Source: Hsuehochloa calcarea (Eukaryota; Streptophyta; Magnoliopsida; Poales; Poaceae). From it: a stretch of DNA of 64,000 nucleotides. Every line of letters begins with the position of its first letter. The stretch's first letter is position 1. The DNA lies in assembly GCA_036346395.1 (NCBI GenBank), contig CM070599.1:11399232-11463231 (forward strand), read 5' to 3'. The position numbers and the translations under genes are program-made. Shown in pieces: positions 43,878 through 55,329 of this stretch. The notes under the pieces were generated by a model. It was not told the origin of the DNA. It ran no database searches and saw only the letters and a list, made by a program, of their open reading frames with translations.

Positions 43878-45771
43878 TGTAGATATCGTGAGGATATGTG
43901 CACGATCTCGTGATGATGAGTCAATTGGCAATGGCGTTGTTGGTTTGCAAAATCTCGCGTTTGGGTTTGCTCCAAGGTCGCGGACCACAAAGCGATCCGA
44001 CCGGTTGTGTCAAGCGGTCAAACCGCCTGTGGAGGAGTCCGACCGGCCATGGTGGCCGGTCCGACCGCCATTTTGAAAATTGGTTTTTGGAGCTGAGCCA
44101 AAAATAGGTTGTGTAGGCAAGTGAGGAGTCTCTGGATGTGGTCCCATCATTTTGGAGCTCCTACCAAAAGTTCTATTGAGTTGAAAATTCCGAAGGTTTC
44201 GAATTTCAAGCCGAAATTTGGCTAAGTCCTTTTGACCGGTCCGACCGTTGTGGGAGCGGTCCGACCGGCCTGAAATCGGTCGGACCGGCCTTGTGGGGCG
44301 GTCAGACCGGCATTGACTTGGAGGTTAGCCAAGTTTGCATTGATGTGATTTGATTGTGTTTATTATATGAACTTCGATGCTTTATTGATGTATATTGCAT
44401 TGCGGAGCTGACGTGGGTCAAGTTGTGAAGAACTTGTTCCCGGAAACGGTTTGTTTGTCTATTGTCGCGGTGGCTTGCAGGTCAACGACGTCAACGGTGA
44501 GGTGGATCGGGACTACGCTTGGAGAGCTAAGGTCCAGAACGATCATGGATACCGGGTGAGGTCGTGTGACTCGAGCATGGTGCAGAATGGGCAAGATAGA
44601 TCGAACGGGTGGTTCGGTGCAACCGTTGGATCAAAGGTGCGGATATCGGTCGAAGTCTCGGGAGGTTCCGATGGGATTCGGACAAGAGAGGCTCGGCGAC
44701 GTGATGAGAACCGCTGATCAACCTACACGTGGTGAAGCAGGCGATTGCTTCAATAGTTATGTGTGTGTGGGTCCCATGTGTAAGAGGTCCCAAAAGTGAA
44801 ACCCTAGCCCTCTAGTATAAATAGAAAGGGGGGAGATGGAAAACCCTCATAAGCATTCATTTGGCCCCTTCTTCCTTTTTCTAGGGTTTGGAGGAGAGGA
44901 GAGGAGAACTAGGGTTTGGAGAGTTTGGAGTGTGCTCCTTGTGTGAGCTCTTGCCCTCCTTGTTGGAGAGGCTTTGTAAGCATCTAGTGTGATCAAACAA
45001 TCTTGTGATGCTTAATTGAAAGATCATTTGCTCCCTTTGTGTTCTTCTCCCTTTTTGGATGATTTTGGTGCTTCCTTGATTCAAAGGTTTATGCTTGGTC
45101 CCTTGGACTAATTTATCTTGCTTTGTTGTGTGGGGATACTCCTAGAGTCATCTAGATCATCAACCCCCACGAGCAAGTCTTGAATCAAGATTTTCATATT
45201 TCTAGGGTTTGTGCACTTCTTTGTTAAATCCTTGAGAGATCGATTCTGCGAAGTGGATCTGAAGGATCGTCGCTAGAAATAGGTCTCTAATATCATTAGG
45301 GAGGTGTGCTCGAAATTTGGTCAAGTTTCATTGGTTGAATCAAAAGTTGGATCAAATTTTGTTTTGGAATTGGGTTGAGTTTTTCGGTTCTGGACTGAAC
45401 CGGTCAGACCGGTGTTGCAACGGCGGTCCGACCGCCCGTGTTTTCAGATCATTGTCTCGCTGGTCGAACCGCTGTCCACCGGTCCGACCGCCAGTTAGTT
45501 GCTGGTCCAACCGCTGGTTGACCGTCGGTCCGACCGCCCGTGGTAGCCGGTCAAACCGCCAGTACCCAGTTCAGAACAGTGAGTTCTTTTCTCCAATTGT
45601 GTCGTGTGGTTGAGGGGTTTATCAAATCCAACACAAGGCTTCCATCGTGGCGCCATCGATCTTCTTAGCTTTCATAGCTAAAGGAGTAAAGTTCGTGTTG
45701 TATTTGATTTAGGCGAGAAAGTTTTGAAAGCGCCTATTCACCCCCCCTTTAGTCGCCTTCATGGTCCTACA
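43878..45771 (+). repeat. 5' LTR of G
   Basis: From TGTAGATATCG to GGTCCTACA. CGGTCNGACCG-type palindromes lie in clusters at about 43995-44075, 44233-44315 and 45397-45565. A TATA box TATAAATA is at 44816-44823. It is shorter than the 3' LTR mainly by lost bases at CAG/CTG contexts, for example ttccgaaggtttcg against ttccagaagatttcag at 53330. Confidence 0.94.
44816..44823 (+). promoter_or_regulatory. TATA box of G LTR
   Basis: TATAAATA within CTCTAGTATAAATAGAAAG, conserved at 53991-53998 in the 3' LTR and in G1 and G2. About 30 bp downstream a purine-rich GGGGGGAGATGG begins the likely transcript leader. Confidence 0.8.
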
Positions 45772-45773
45772 AG

Positions 45774-45786
45774 TGGTATCAGAGCC
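45774..45786 (+). other. primer binding site of G
   Basis: TGGTATCAGAGCC, two bases after the LTR end, complementary to initiator-Met tRNA. It is the same 13 bases as in E. Confidence 0.94.
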
Positions 45787-45826
45787 GGTTAGCTCTTCTC
45801 ATAGATCTTAACCGGTCTTTGGAGCC

Positions 45827-46780
45827 ATGGCGACTGACAAGTACTCAACCAAGCCACACATTTTTGAGGGAGTTGACTTTGCATACTGGAAGGCTCGTAT
45901 ACAAGCATATATCGAGGCTCAAGGGCACGCTATTTGGCTTAAGGTGAAAAATCCTTATGTCGTGCCACCGATGACGATATGATCACCCGGATGTGGAGGC
46001 CAACAAAGAAGGCTCGAATTACTTGATCCAAGGCCTTAGTCGATCCGAGTTTGAGCGTGTTGCTCACTTGCGGTTCGCTCATGAGATCCGGCGGACACTT
46101 TGTGACTATCACGAAGGGTCCATCGCGATCAAGGAAGTGAGACAGAACCACTCAAAAGGTTTACTCTAAGATCGAGCAAAGGCCCGTGAGTCTTTGGATG
46201 AGCTGGGAAGATTCTCTAAGATTCTTCATGATCTCCGCACTGTTGACTTGGTATTTTCGAGTCGAAAATGCACGCCACCTTCGGGCGCTCTTGATGTGAA
46301 GGTGCGGGAATGAAGATCACTTCCATCAATGACAACATCACATGAGTGAGCTTACCATGGATAAGCTTTACTTGAGGTTGAAGACGCATGAGATTGATTT
46401 TATCTCGCGTCTCCCCAAGACAGAGTCGATGGCATTAGTGGTCGACAAATCCAAGGGTAGTTCTTCTGATTCTCTTGATTGTAGCTCATTTGGTTTTTCA
46501 TTATCGCTTTACATTCTTTAGCGATGAGCAACTTGAGAAATTGCCCGAGGATGACTTAGCCTCCTATCCACCAAATTCACAAGAGCGCACAACAAGGTGA
46601 GGAATAGGAGGAGAAGTGGACCTATCACGTGCTTCAATGTGGTGAGCCAAACCACATTCGCTCCAGTGCCCCAAGCTAAAGGGCAAGGAGGAGAAGGAGA
46701 CACGAAGACATCCCGGAGAGAGATGCTAAACCCAAGAAGACAAACTATCGCAAGTTTGTCACCGGTCCTGCCGCCTAGAG
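45827..46780 (+). pseudogene. gag: G gag, capsid and zinc knuckle
   Basis: ATG 45827 opens MATDKYSTKPHIFEGVDFAY, then YWKARIQAYIEAQGHAIWLK, matching E gag. Frameshifts follow soon (from about 45960), but NYLIQGLSRSEFERV, LDELGRFSKILHDL, ELTMDKLYLRLKTHEIDF and SRLPKTESMAL can be read in turn. The knuckle is split: CF and QCGEPNHIRSS..CPK are in different frames around 46630-46670. The basic and acidic linkers follow. E has a longer continuous frame here, so G is the more damaged of the two in gag. Confidence 0.88.
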
Positions 46781-47807
46781 AATGTCAATATGAGCGATGT
46801 GGACTCGGAACGGAGGACGACGAGAGTGACTCGTGGCAAGAAGAAGGCACATGACTTCACAGGCATGTGTTTCATAGCCAAGAACAGCCACGACAGCGAC
46901 TCCTCCAATGATGAGGATCCCTTTAGTGATCCTGATGAGGTATGCCCTTCTAGTGCTGACATGAAAAGGGATTTGGTGCTTCTGAATGTAAATTGTATAA
47001 GCAAGTAAAAATGATTAAGAAGGTGACATTATGATTGATAATTTGAACCTAGAAGTTGTTAGGCTTAAATCTATTAATCCTGACGATATTTGTGATTCCT
47101 GCACTAGCTTGCTTAAAGATTTGACAAGCTTGAAATCTGCTCATTCCTCTGTTACAAATAAACTAAAAGATGCTCTCGATGAACTAGAATCTCTCAAGTC
47201 TAGTTCTGCTTGCTTAGATGCCATTTCACTTGATGTGACTACCATGGAAGCTATCCCTTTAACTTGCTCAAATTGTGCTTTGCTAGAATTAAAACTGGAT
47301 AGCTCTTTAAAAGAATTGCAAAAGTTTGATGCTAGTCACACATGCTCTCATTGTAAGAATAATAGGATTAAGATGTAAGAGATGACAGAAATGCTGATTT
47401 ACTCTAGAGTTGCATCTTGTGAAAATTGTCCCAAGCTTACAATTGAGATTGAAGCCTTAAACAAGACTCTTGAAGAAAAGGCTAAAATTGAAAGATCCAT
47501 GTCTTTTACTGCTTCTAAGAAAGTTATTGATTCTAACTCTTGTGTTTTGAATGCTGAAGTTGAAACCATGATTAATCAGATTCAAGAGGTATTTAGAGTC
47601 AAGTTTAAGGAGCAGTTGAATAGGATTAAGGAATCCTATTGTGTGTCTTGTGAGGCCTTCAAAGTGGAAGTGGCCCTTCTTAAGAGTAAGCGCAATGAGG
47701 TAATCAAGTCTAGCAAGTGCACTAGATGTGAGGGTTTAATGAAAGAGAATGATTACCTCAAGGTGACTCTTGAGAAGTTTTCAAGTGGGAAAAGAAACTC
47801 AACATGA
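46781..47807 (+). pseudogene. gag: G gag C-terminal coiled-coil and CxxC region
   Basis: Three frames cover this part: 46790-47008 (basic then acidic, with AKNSHDSDSSNDEDPFSDPDE), 47031-47378 and 47382-47807, separated by short shifts. They encode helix-rich sequence with repeated C-X2-C pairs (CDSC, CSNC, CSHC, CENC, CVSC, CTRC). The pattern suggests a coiled-coil with metal-binding knuckles, which is inference. A frameshift at about 47800 ends it. The counterpart in E is at 20515-20894. Confidence 0.75.
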
Positions 47808-49003
47808 TTCTTGATCAATCCAAAGTGAGCGTGAAAATAGTGGTCTAGGTTTCAATCCCTAGAGCATTCCAAGAAAAACCCACCTAGGATTGCTAGAGTT
47901 GTGAAAAATGGTCTGCTTGAGCTAGAACCTCCTAAGCCATCCGGGTTGTTTTCAAATCGCTGGTTTTGCTCAAACTCTTTACGGCAAGAAAGGTGCTTTC
48001 ACTCATTCTCGCATGCACTTCTCAAAAGGTCCAGACCATTGCACCTTCTCGCAAGAAAGAATACCATACTGCTGAGTTCTCGCTCCGGAGAGCAAAACTT
48101 GAGAGAAAAGAGAGGATGAGCGTCCTGAAATCCATTAGAGGAGTCCTTCTCCACTATAGTCTCTAGAGCTAGGCACTGCTTATCGCAACACATATAGGCC
48201 TAGATTTGTGGAGAACTTTGTAGACTCTTTTGGTGGGTCTAGGCAAGATGTTGGATTAGGACATCGTGAGGAGAGACACCGGTAGCACCTAGACAGGGGA
48301 GTATCGATCTTTGGTAGATCGCTTGGAGAGGTCTAAGTGGTTCTCATGTGCATCCTTATGATTTTATTCCCGATCATGTTTCGCTATTTCTCTCGCTGCT
48401 CCCGGACATCGTGCTTCTCAAGATCGATTCCTAGATCATTTATCACTAACCCCAAGATCGAGGCACGGATGTTTTCTCGATTGTGCTTTTAGGTCCGTCG
48501 TGCGAGGAAGGAGGACATATAGCTTGTGGACTCGGGTGTTCTCGACATATGACCGGAGATTCTAGATGGTTCTCCTCCTCACACGTGCATCCGAACGAAT
48601 TGATTACCTTTGGGGATGCTTCTACCGGACCGTGGATCGCAAAGGGCACCGCGCGCCAACGACAAGTTCATGCTTAAAGACGCCCTTTGGTAAGTAAGTC
48701 GAGGTATAATCTTCTATCTGCTTCTCACCGCTTGATGAGGGTCTAGAAGTGAGGTTTAAAAGTGGAGAGTGTAGTGTTCTAGATTCCTGGGTGAGCTTGT
48801 TTTAAGATCTCTAGATTTGAGAAGATCTTTTGTGCTAATTTCAAGAGCTCTTCTTTCCAATCCTAGGTGTCTTGTAGCCTCCGATTCTCATGACCTTGTT
48901 TTGTGGCATCGAGACTTGGGCATATAGGTTTTGATCATTTGTCTAGAGTCGCTTGCAAGGACTTGATTAGAGGTTTGCCTAGGTCAAGGTCATTAGAGAT
49001 CTT
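47808..49003 (+). pseudogene. pol: G aspartic protease and GAG-pre-integrase, badly broken
   Basis: The protease centre is at about 48525-48560: VDSGCSRHMTGDSRWF across frames (DSG in one frame, CSRHMTGDSRWFSSSH in 48483-48677). ITFGDASTGPWIAKGT follows. The GAG-pre-IN part is seen only as short matches (LWHRDLG, LARTDLIRGLPR, about 48900-49000). From 47810 to 48470 coding resemblance is weak, with possible protein similarity in VVKNGLLELEPPKPSG. Coding quality is the lowest of element G here, in part perhaps from consensus errors. Confidence 0.75.
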
Positions 49004-50060
49004 GTGTGCTCACCACAGAGACATGGTAAGATGGTGTCTGCTTCCCACCCACCTCTTACTTTGGTAATGACTGATGGACCAGGACAACTTCTTCACTTAG
49101 ATACAGTTGGTCCTTCTAGAGTTCAGTCAGCTGGTGGGAAATGGTATGTGCTGGTGGTTGTGGATGATTACTCCAGGTATTCATGTGTTTACTTTCTTGC
49201 TTCTAAGGACGAAGCATTTGGATTCTTTAGAGATTTGGTCCTTAGAATTGCTTTGTTGATATACCCGAGCTTTGAGCCATTAGGAGTGACAATGGGACAG
49301 ATTCAAAATTCTTCTTTTCTACCTTCCGCACCGATAGGGAATTGAGCATCGCTTTTCTTCTCCTAGAGTTCCCCAGCAGAATGGTGTGGTAGAAAGGAAG
49401 AACAGAACCCTTGTAGAGATGGCTCGGACCATGCTAGATGAGCATTCTACTCCTAGGAGATTTTGGGCTGAGGCGATCTCGACTGCTTGTTATATCTCCA
49501 ACATTGTTTTCTTGAGATCTGTGGTTGGGAAGACATATTATGAACTAAGATTTGGTCATTCTCCCAAAGTCTCTCATTTCAAGATTTTTGGTTGCAAGTG
49601 CTTCATTCTTAAACATGGCAACCTTGATAAATTTGAGTCTAGATGCTTTGATGGCATATTTCTTGGATATCCTGCTCATTCTCGTGGCTATCGTGTTTTT
49701 AATGTTGATACTAACAAAATTATTGAGACTTGCGAAGTCACTTTTGATGAGGCTAGTCCTGGTACTAGACCCGATGCTTCAGGTACACAGGTTCCTGAAA
49801 TTCAAGGAAGCATCTTCGTCGATGATGACTCTGAGGATGAAGAACCAAACCATCCTCCAGCTACCTCTGAGAGGGGTGGAGAGCCTGCTACTACTACTTC
49901 AGTGTCAGCTGAGCAGCCTCCTCCTATCCCCACCGACGATCTGAGTGGCTCTGTTCCTACCTCCACAACTCATGAGGTAGAGGCCATACGCACCAGAGCA
50001 CCTCTTCGCATTCAAATGACAACATCCACCGAGCGGATGATTGGGGATCTTCAAGAGCGA
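49004..50060 (+). pseudogene. pol: G integrase and linker
   Basis: 49004-49345 has MTDGPGQLLHLDTVGPSR, then WYVLVVVDDYSRYSCVYFLASKDEAF with the first catalytic Asp. The second Asp lies in a shifted frame near 49300 (DNGTEF in relatives). From 49386 a 278-residue frame gives VERKNRTLVEMARTMLDEHS with the catalytic Glu, then STPRRFWAEAISTACYISN, FGCKCFILKHGNLDKFESR, GYPAHSRGYRVFNVDTNK, a Pro/Ser/Asp-rich linker, and TSTERMIGDLQERVTR. This frame is the longest intact piece of G. It would integrate element DNA. Confidence 0.92.
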
Positions 50061-50995
50061 GTCACTCGCCTGTGTTTATTTCTCCTGATTCTCATGCACA
50101 TTCTGCTTTTGTCGCTTCTTTTGAACCCCGAGATATCACCCATGCTTTATCTGATGCCTCTTGGGTCAATGCCATGCATGAAGAGCTTGAGAATTTTGAA
50201 AGAAACAAAGTCTGGACTTTAGTTGAGCGACCTTCTGATTCTCATGTTATTGGAACAAAATGGGTTTTTAAAAATAAGCAAAGTGAGGATGGATTGGTTG
50301 TTCGCAATAAGGCTAGACTTGTAGCTCAAGGTTTTTCCTGTAGAGGGCTTAGACTTTGAAGAGACCTTTGCTCCAAAGAGCTAGATTGGAGGCCATTCGC
50401 ATTCTTTTAGCATTTGCAACATCCAAGGGTTTCAAGCTTTTTCAAATGGATGTTAAAAGTGCTTTCTTGAATGGCTTCATAGAAGAAGAGGTCTTTGTCA
50501 TGCAACCTCCTCGGTTTTGAAAATCAAAATTCCCAAACCATGTGTTTAAACTCTAAAGCCCTCAGATGGATTGAAACAAGCTCCTAGAGCTTGGTATGAC
50601 AGGCTTAAGAGTTTTCTGCTTGAAAATGATTTTAAAATGGGAATGATTGATAAAACCTTGTTCACTCTCAGGCATGGCAGTGATTTCTTGTTGGTTCAGA
50701 TTTATGTGGATGATATTATTTTCGGTGGTTCTTCTCATGCTTTGGTGTCCAGATTTTCGATTCGATGAGCAGTGAGTTTGAGATGAGCATGATGGGAGAG
50801 CTGACATTCTTCCTTGGCCTACAAATCAAGCAACTGAAAGAAGGCACCTTCGTTCACCAGAGTAAGTATACAAAGGACCTTCTTCGGCGCTTCAATATGG
50901 GAAGCAGTAGGCCAATGTCTACTCCCATTGCTACAACCACCGTGATCGGACCACGATGAGGATGGAGAGTCCGTGGACCGTAAGAGTACCGCAGA
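50061..50995 (+). pseudogene. pol: G reverse transcriptase
   Basis: FISPDSHAHSAFVASFEPRDITHAL, then WVNAMHEELENFERNKVWTLV, TKWVFKNKQSEDG, NKARLVAQGFS; a frameshift near 50340; FQMDVKSAFLNGFIEEEVFV; then SKSAFLNG and KQAPRAWYDRLKSFL; FLLVQIYVDDIIFGGSSH with the catalytic YVDD (about 50703-50715); SSEFEMSMMGELTFFLGLQIK (50765-50830); YTKDLLRRFNM. Several frameshifts between pieces. Order and residues match E. The enzyme would be in the particle. Confidence 0.92.
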
Positions 50996-51600
50996 TGATT
51001 GGCTCCTCCTCTATCTTACAAATACGAGGCCGGACATACACCGCCGATGTCCGTGCGCCGCTTCGTGCTTCCTCGTGCTTCTCATCGTCAAGCAAGACGT
51101 CGCATTTTCAGTACCTTCAAGATACGCTTGACTTTGGACTCGTATTCTTCTTCTTCGCTATCTCAATTCGAGCATTTTCGATGCCGACTTTATGGGTGTA
51201 GAGTGGATAGGAAGAGTACTTCTGGCACTTGTCATTTCTTGGGCACATCTCTTGTTTCTTGGTCTTCTAGAAAATGCCGTTGCACACCACACCGAGGCCG
51301 AGTATGTAGCCGCCATGATGGTCGCTCTCGTGTTCTCTCGATTTTATCCACGCTCAGGACTATGGGTTATCTTTGGGAAGTGTTCCTCTTTTACGTGACA
51401 ACACTTCGCAATTAATATTGCCAAAACCCAAGGCAACATTCTAGGACTAAACACATTGATATTCGATTTCATTTTCTCGAGAGACCATGTTGAGAAAGGT
51501 GATGTTGTGCTTCACTTTGTAGAGTCCGAGCAACAACTTGCGATATTTTCACTAAAGCTCTTGATTCCTCTCGCTTTGCTACTTTGCGGGAGAGTTAGGG
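50996..51600 (+). pseudogene. pol: G RNase H and end of pol
   Basis: In several frames: RKSTSGTCHFLGTSLVSWSSRK (about 51200-51270), AHHTEAEYVAAMMV (about 51280-51320), then ISIAKTQGNI-like and HIDIRFHFLRDHVEKGDVVL in shifted frames (51400-51520), STEQQLADIFTKAL (about 51525-51560). These are the terminal domains of copia pol. The stop is near 51598. Confidence 0.85.
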
Positions 51601-53005
51601 TTATTAGTCCTATTGGGCTGTTTTGAGGGGAAGTTGTTCTTTTTGCATTCATTGTATCATAATGCATGTTTCAATTCATTTGTCTTGCATTGTATGATAA
51701 AAGTTATGGAGCTCTAATCTTTATCCTTGTATGACTTGATTTCATATTCTATACCTTGTCATATCAAGTGTTAGTCTGCTAGACTTCTTTTATGGCTCTT
51801 CTTGTTCAGCTTAGCTTTTGCCTTGCTAGCTTTGTATCTGTGAGAAATTCGAATCAAATCATGTCTTGTTGGATCTTGTGACTAGTTTTGCTCAAGTGAT
51901 CCTCTTATGATTCTTGCCATGTCAAATAGGTTGAATTGAGTCTTGAACTTATTTTGAGATGAAAAATGAGCTTTTTATCTTATTAAGTCAAGCAAATGAA
52001 AAATGAGATTTTCTGTGCGAAAAAACTGATCCCACCAATCCTTTCTCATGAGACGGCTTGCCATTTGCACTAGGCATGAACTCAGGGGGAGTTTTGGATG
52101 ACCTAGATCATTCTTTTAAGCTTATCGCTTGAGATGGTCGCGGCAAGGCTGAGATCTAGCACAGTAAAATAATCCTTTTAAGAAAATACTCAAAAAGGCT
52201 AAGTGCTTGAGTTTTGCTTCAAAAATGTAATCTTAATGCTCAAAATGTCTCAGTTCTTGTTTTGAGTCTCTTTTTACTTATAGACATGGCTTGACTCATT
52301 TGTAGTTGCTTTGGTTGTGAAACTATGATATTGAGCAACCTTTCATGGTTTTAATTCATTAATCTCGCATAACTGCTATCTTGGTTTTAGCTTTGCGAAG
52401 ACATGATTTGCCATGATTGAATATAGCGTCTACTCTTTTTATGGCTTGGTATAATACTTGTACTGTCTACATGTATAATGGTTATAGCTCCTTTTTACTA
52501 AAGTTCAAAAATAAAGTCATTCCTGCATGCTCTTTCTTTTCCCATGCATCTTGATGAATTCATTGTCAAAGGGGGAGAAAGATTGTGAAGAAAATGCTGT
52601 TTGGAGCTTTTGGTTTCATACTTAAGGTTTAATATAAAAGAACTTCATAAAAAAAAAATTGAACCTTTTGAAAATTTGTGATCATAGTGAGTTAAGTCTT
52701 TTGGTTCTATTGCCTTTCCTGATTTCATTTACAATTGAAGAAGACTCAAAATGATCAAAGGTCAAATAGAACAATTGTCTTTCTTTTGGACCTAAGTGAG
52801 ATTTTTGGCTACTTTCTGGAATTTGAATCCTCTTGTGCTTTCATTGCCTTATCTCACTTGCTTATACTATTCTGAAGCCAGCTTGGTCGGTTCCTAGGCT
52901 TTTTCTTGCTTATGGACCAAGTTGTGCCTTTATGCGAAAACGGCGAAGTTTTTACTTTTCATTTCGAAAAACCACATTTTCTTGAAAATTGCCAATGTGT
53001 TCATC
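51601..53005 (+). other. 3' non-coding region of G, with secondary polypurine-like tracts
   Basis: About 1.4 kb without a recognisable ORF. CTCAGGGGGAGTTTTGG (about 52081-52097) and GTCAAAGGGGGAGAAAGATT (about 52564-52583) resemble the PPT and also occur in E in the same order. The match to E covers several tens of bases around CTCATGAGACGGCTTGCCAT (52047-52066). Confidence 0.75.
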
Positions 53006-53015
53006 AAGGGGGAGA
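53006..53015 (+). other. polypurine tract of G
   Basis: AAGGGGGAGA next to the 3' LTR start TGTGGATATCG (53017). Confidence 0.92.
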
Positions 53016-53016
53016 T

Positions 53017-54947
53017 TGTGGATATCGTGAGGATATGTGCACGATCTCAGGATGATGAGTCAATTGGCAATGGCGTTGTTGGTTTGCAAAATCTCGCGTT
53101 TCGGGTTTGTTTCAAGGTCGCTGCACCACAAAGCGGTCCGACCGGTTGTGTCGGCGGTCGACCGCCTGCGGGAGGAGTCCGACCGGCCATGGTGGCCGGT
53201 CCGACCGCCATTTTGAAAATTGGTTTTTGGAGCTGAGCCAAAAATAGGTTGTGTAGGCAAGTGAGGGGAGTCTCCTGGATGTGGTCCCATCATTTTTGGA
53301 GCTCCCACTCAAAAGTTCTATTGAGTTGAAAATTCCAGAAGATTTCAGAATTTCAAGCTGGAAATTTGGCTAAGTCCTTTTGACCGGTCTGACCGCCGTT
53401 GTGGGAGCGGTCTGACCGCCGTTGTGGGAGCGGTCCGACCGGCCTGAAATCGGTCGGACCAGCCTTGTGGGGCGGTCAGACCGGCATTGACTTGGAGGTT
53501 AGCCAAGTTTGCATTGATGTGATTTGATTGTGTTTATTATATGAACTTCGATGCTTTATTGATGTATATTGCATTGCGGAGCTGACGTGGGTCAAGTTGT
53601 GAAGAACTTGTTCCCGGAAATGGTTTGTTTGTCTATTGCTGTGCAGGTGGCTTGCAGGTCAACGACGTCAACGGTGAGGTGGATCGGGACTACGCTTGGA
53701 GAGCTGAGGTCCAGAACGATCATGGATACCGGGTGAGGTCGTGTGACTCGAGCATGGTGCAGAATGGGCAAGATGGATCGAACGGGTGGTTCGGTACTGG
53801 TTGGATCAAAGGTGCGGATATCGCACGAGTCTCTGGGAGGTTCCGATGGGATTCGGACAAGAGAGGCTCGGCGACGTGATGAGAACCGCTGATCAACCTA
53901 CACGTGGTGAAGCAGGCGATTGCTTCAATAGTTATGTGTGTGTGGGTCCCATGTGTAAGAGGTCCCAAAAGTGAAACCCTATCCCTCTAGTATAAATAGA
54001 AAGGGGGGAGATGGAAAACCCTCCTAAGCATTCATTTGGCCCCTTCTTCCTTTTTCTAGGGTTTGGAGGAGAGGAGAGGAGAACTAGGGTTTGGAGAGTT
54101 TGGAGTGTGCTCCTTGTGTGAGCTCTTGCCCTCCTTGTTGGAGAGGCTTTGTAAGCATCTAGTGTGATCAAACAATCTTGTGATGCTTAATTGAAAGATC
54201 ATTTGCTCCCTTTGTGTTCTTCTCTCTTTTTAGATGATTTTGGTGCTTCCTTGATTCAAAGGTTTATGCTTGGTCCCTTGGACTAATTTATCTTGCTTTG
54301 TTGTGTGGGGATACTCCTAGAGTCATCTAGATCATCAACCCCCACGAGCAAGTCTTGAATCAAGATTTTCATATTTCTAGGGTTTGTGCACTTCTTTGTT
54401 AAATCCTTGAGAGATCGATTCTGCAAGTGGATCCAAGGATCGCCGCTAGAAATAGGTCTCTAATATCATTAGGGAGGTGTGCTCGAAATTTGGTCAAGTT
54501 TCATTGGTTGAATCAAAAGTTGGATCAAATTTTGTTTTGGAATTGGGTTGAGTTTTTCAGTTCTGGACTGAACCGGTCAGACCGGTGTTGCAACGGCAGT
54601 CCGACCGCCCGTGTTTTCGCATCATTTATCGCTGGGTCGAACCATCGGCCCACCGTCCGACCGCCAGTTAGTTGCCGGTCCGACCGCTGGTTGACCGTCG
54701 GTCCGACCGCCCGTGGTAGCCGGTCAGACCGCCAGTACCCAGTTCAGAACAGTGAGTTCTTTTCTCCAATTGTGTCGTGTGGTTGAGGGGTTTATCAAAT
54801 CCAACACAAGGCTTCCACTGTGCGCTTACTGATCTTCTTAGCTTTCATAGCTAAAGGAGTAAAGTTCGTGTTGTATTTGATTTAGGCGAGAAAGTTTTGA
54901 AAGCGCCTATTCACCCCCCCCCCTTTAGTCGCCTTTACGGTCCTACA
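53017..54947 (+). repeat. 3' LTR of G
   Basis: Partner of 43878-45771. TATA box at 53991-53998; palindromes at about 53131-53210, 53382-53485 and 54570-54730. Ends GGTCCTACA before TSD GAGAA. One tandem 28-bp duplication (CTGACCGCCGTTGTGGGAGC, starting near 53389 and repeating at 53412) is absent from the 5' LTR. Confidence 0.94.
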
Positions 54948-54952
54948 GAGAA

Positions 54953-55290
54953 TTATTTGAACTGTATTTTTTTCTTTGCCGACACAAGAAAACCCTAAAA
55001 CATAAACCCTAGTATCAGAAGTAGCAAAGACTTAAGAGCATTACCCTATGGAAAATTACATGAAGTATAAACCCTAGAATCAGAATAATGTTCAAAGAGC
55101 CGATTAGACTTGTTTAACAAATACCTAACTAGGATCTATCACCTTATGAGAATTTCTTAAAGCAAAGTCTCTTTTCATTATCTTAAGCTATTTCCTGATC
55201 TTTTCTTTTCCCTTCTGCTATTCCTCTGTCAACTGGCATAAGCACCGTAAGCCACCTAGGTTGCCACCGAATCCCTCGGTTGGCCGTGGC
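54953..55290 (+). other. right part of the older sequence hosting G; no gene
   Basis: It continues the sequence left of 43877. AAACCCTAGWATCAGAA occurs twice (about 55003 and 55070). No ORF or known element is visible. Confidence 0.35.
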
Positions 55291-55292
55291 AG

Positions 55293-55310
55293 CCCCCCCC
55301 CCCCCCCCCC
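55293..55310. repeat. poly(C) run of 18
   Basis: Eighteen consecutive C between GGCAG and GAGTG, next to the decayed end of a copia relic. The exact length is uncertain in any assembly. Confidence 0.9.
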
Positions 55311-55329
55311 GAGTGCATGCGAGGTATGA

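Larger units (their letters stand above)
43878..54947 (+). mobile_element. element G: full-length Ty1/copia, Opie/Ji-like (SIRE/Maximus lineage)
   Basis: An 11.1-kb element with LTRs 43878-45771 (1894 bp) and 53017-54947 (1931 bp) and a perfect duplication GAGAA (43873-43877, 54948-54952). It has a Met-tRNA PBS, gag, protease, integrase, RT, RNase H, 3' non-coding DNA and a PPT in copia order. Protein landmarks (VERKNRTLVEMARTMLDEHS, FGCKCFILKHGNLDKFESR, GYRVFNVDTNKIIETCEVTF) resemble Opie. E is a relative in internal sequence but with a different LTR. Coding frames carry many frameshifts and one stop-rich patch (46850-47000 is good, 47820-48480 poor). LTR differences are largely of the CAG/CTG kind. 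Confidence 0.95.
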
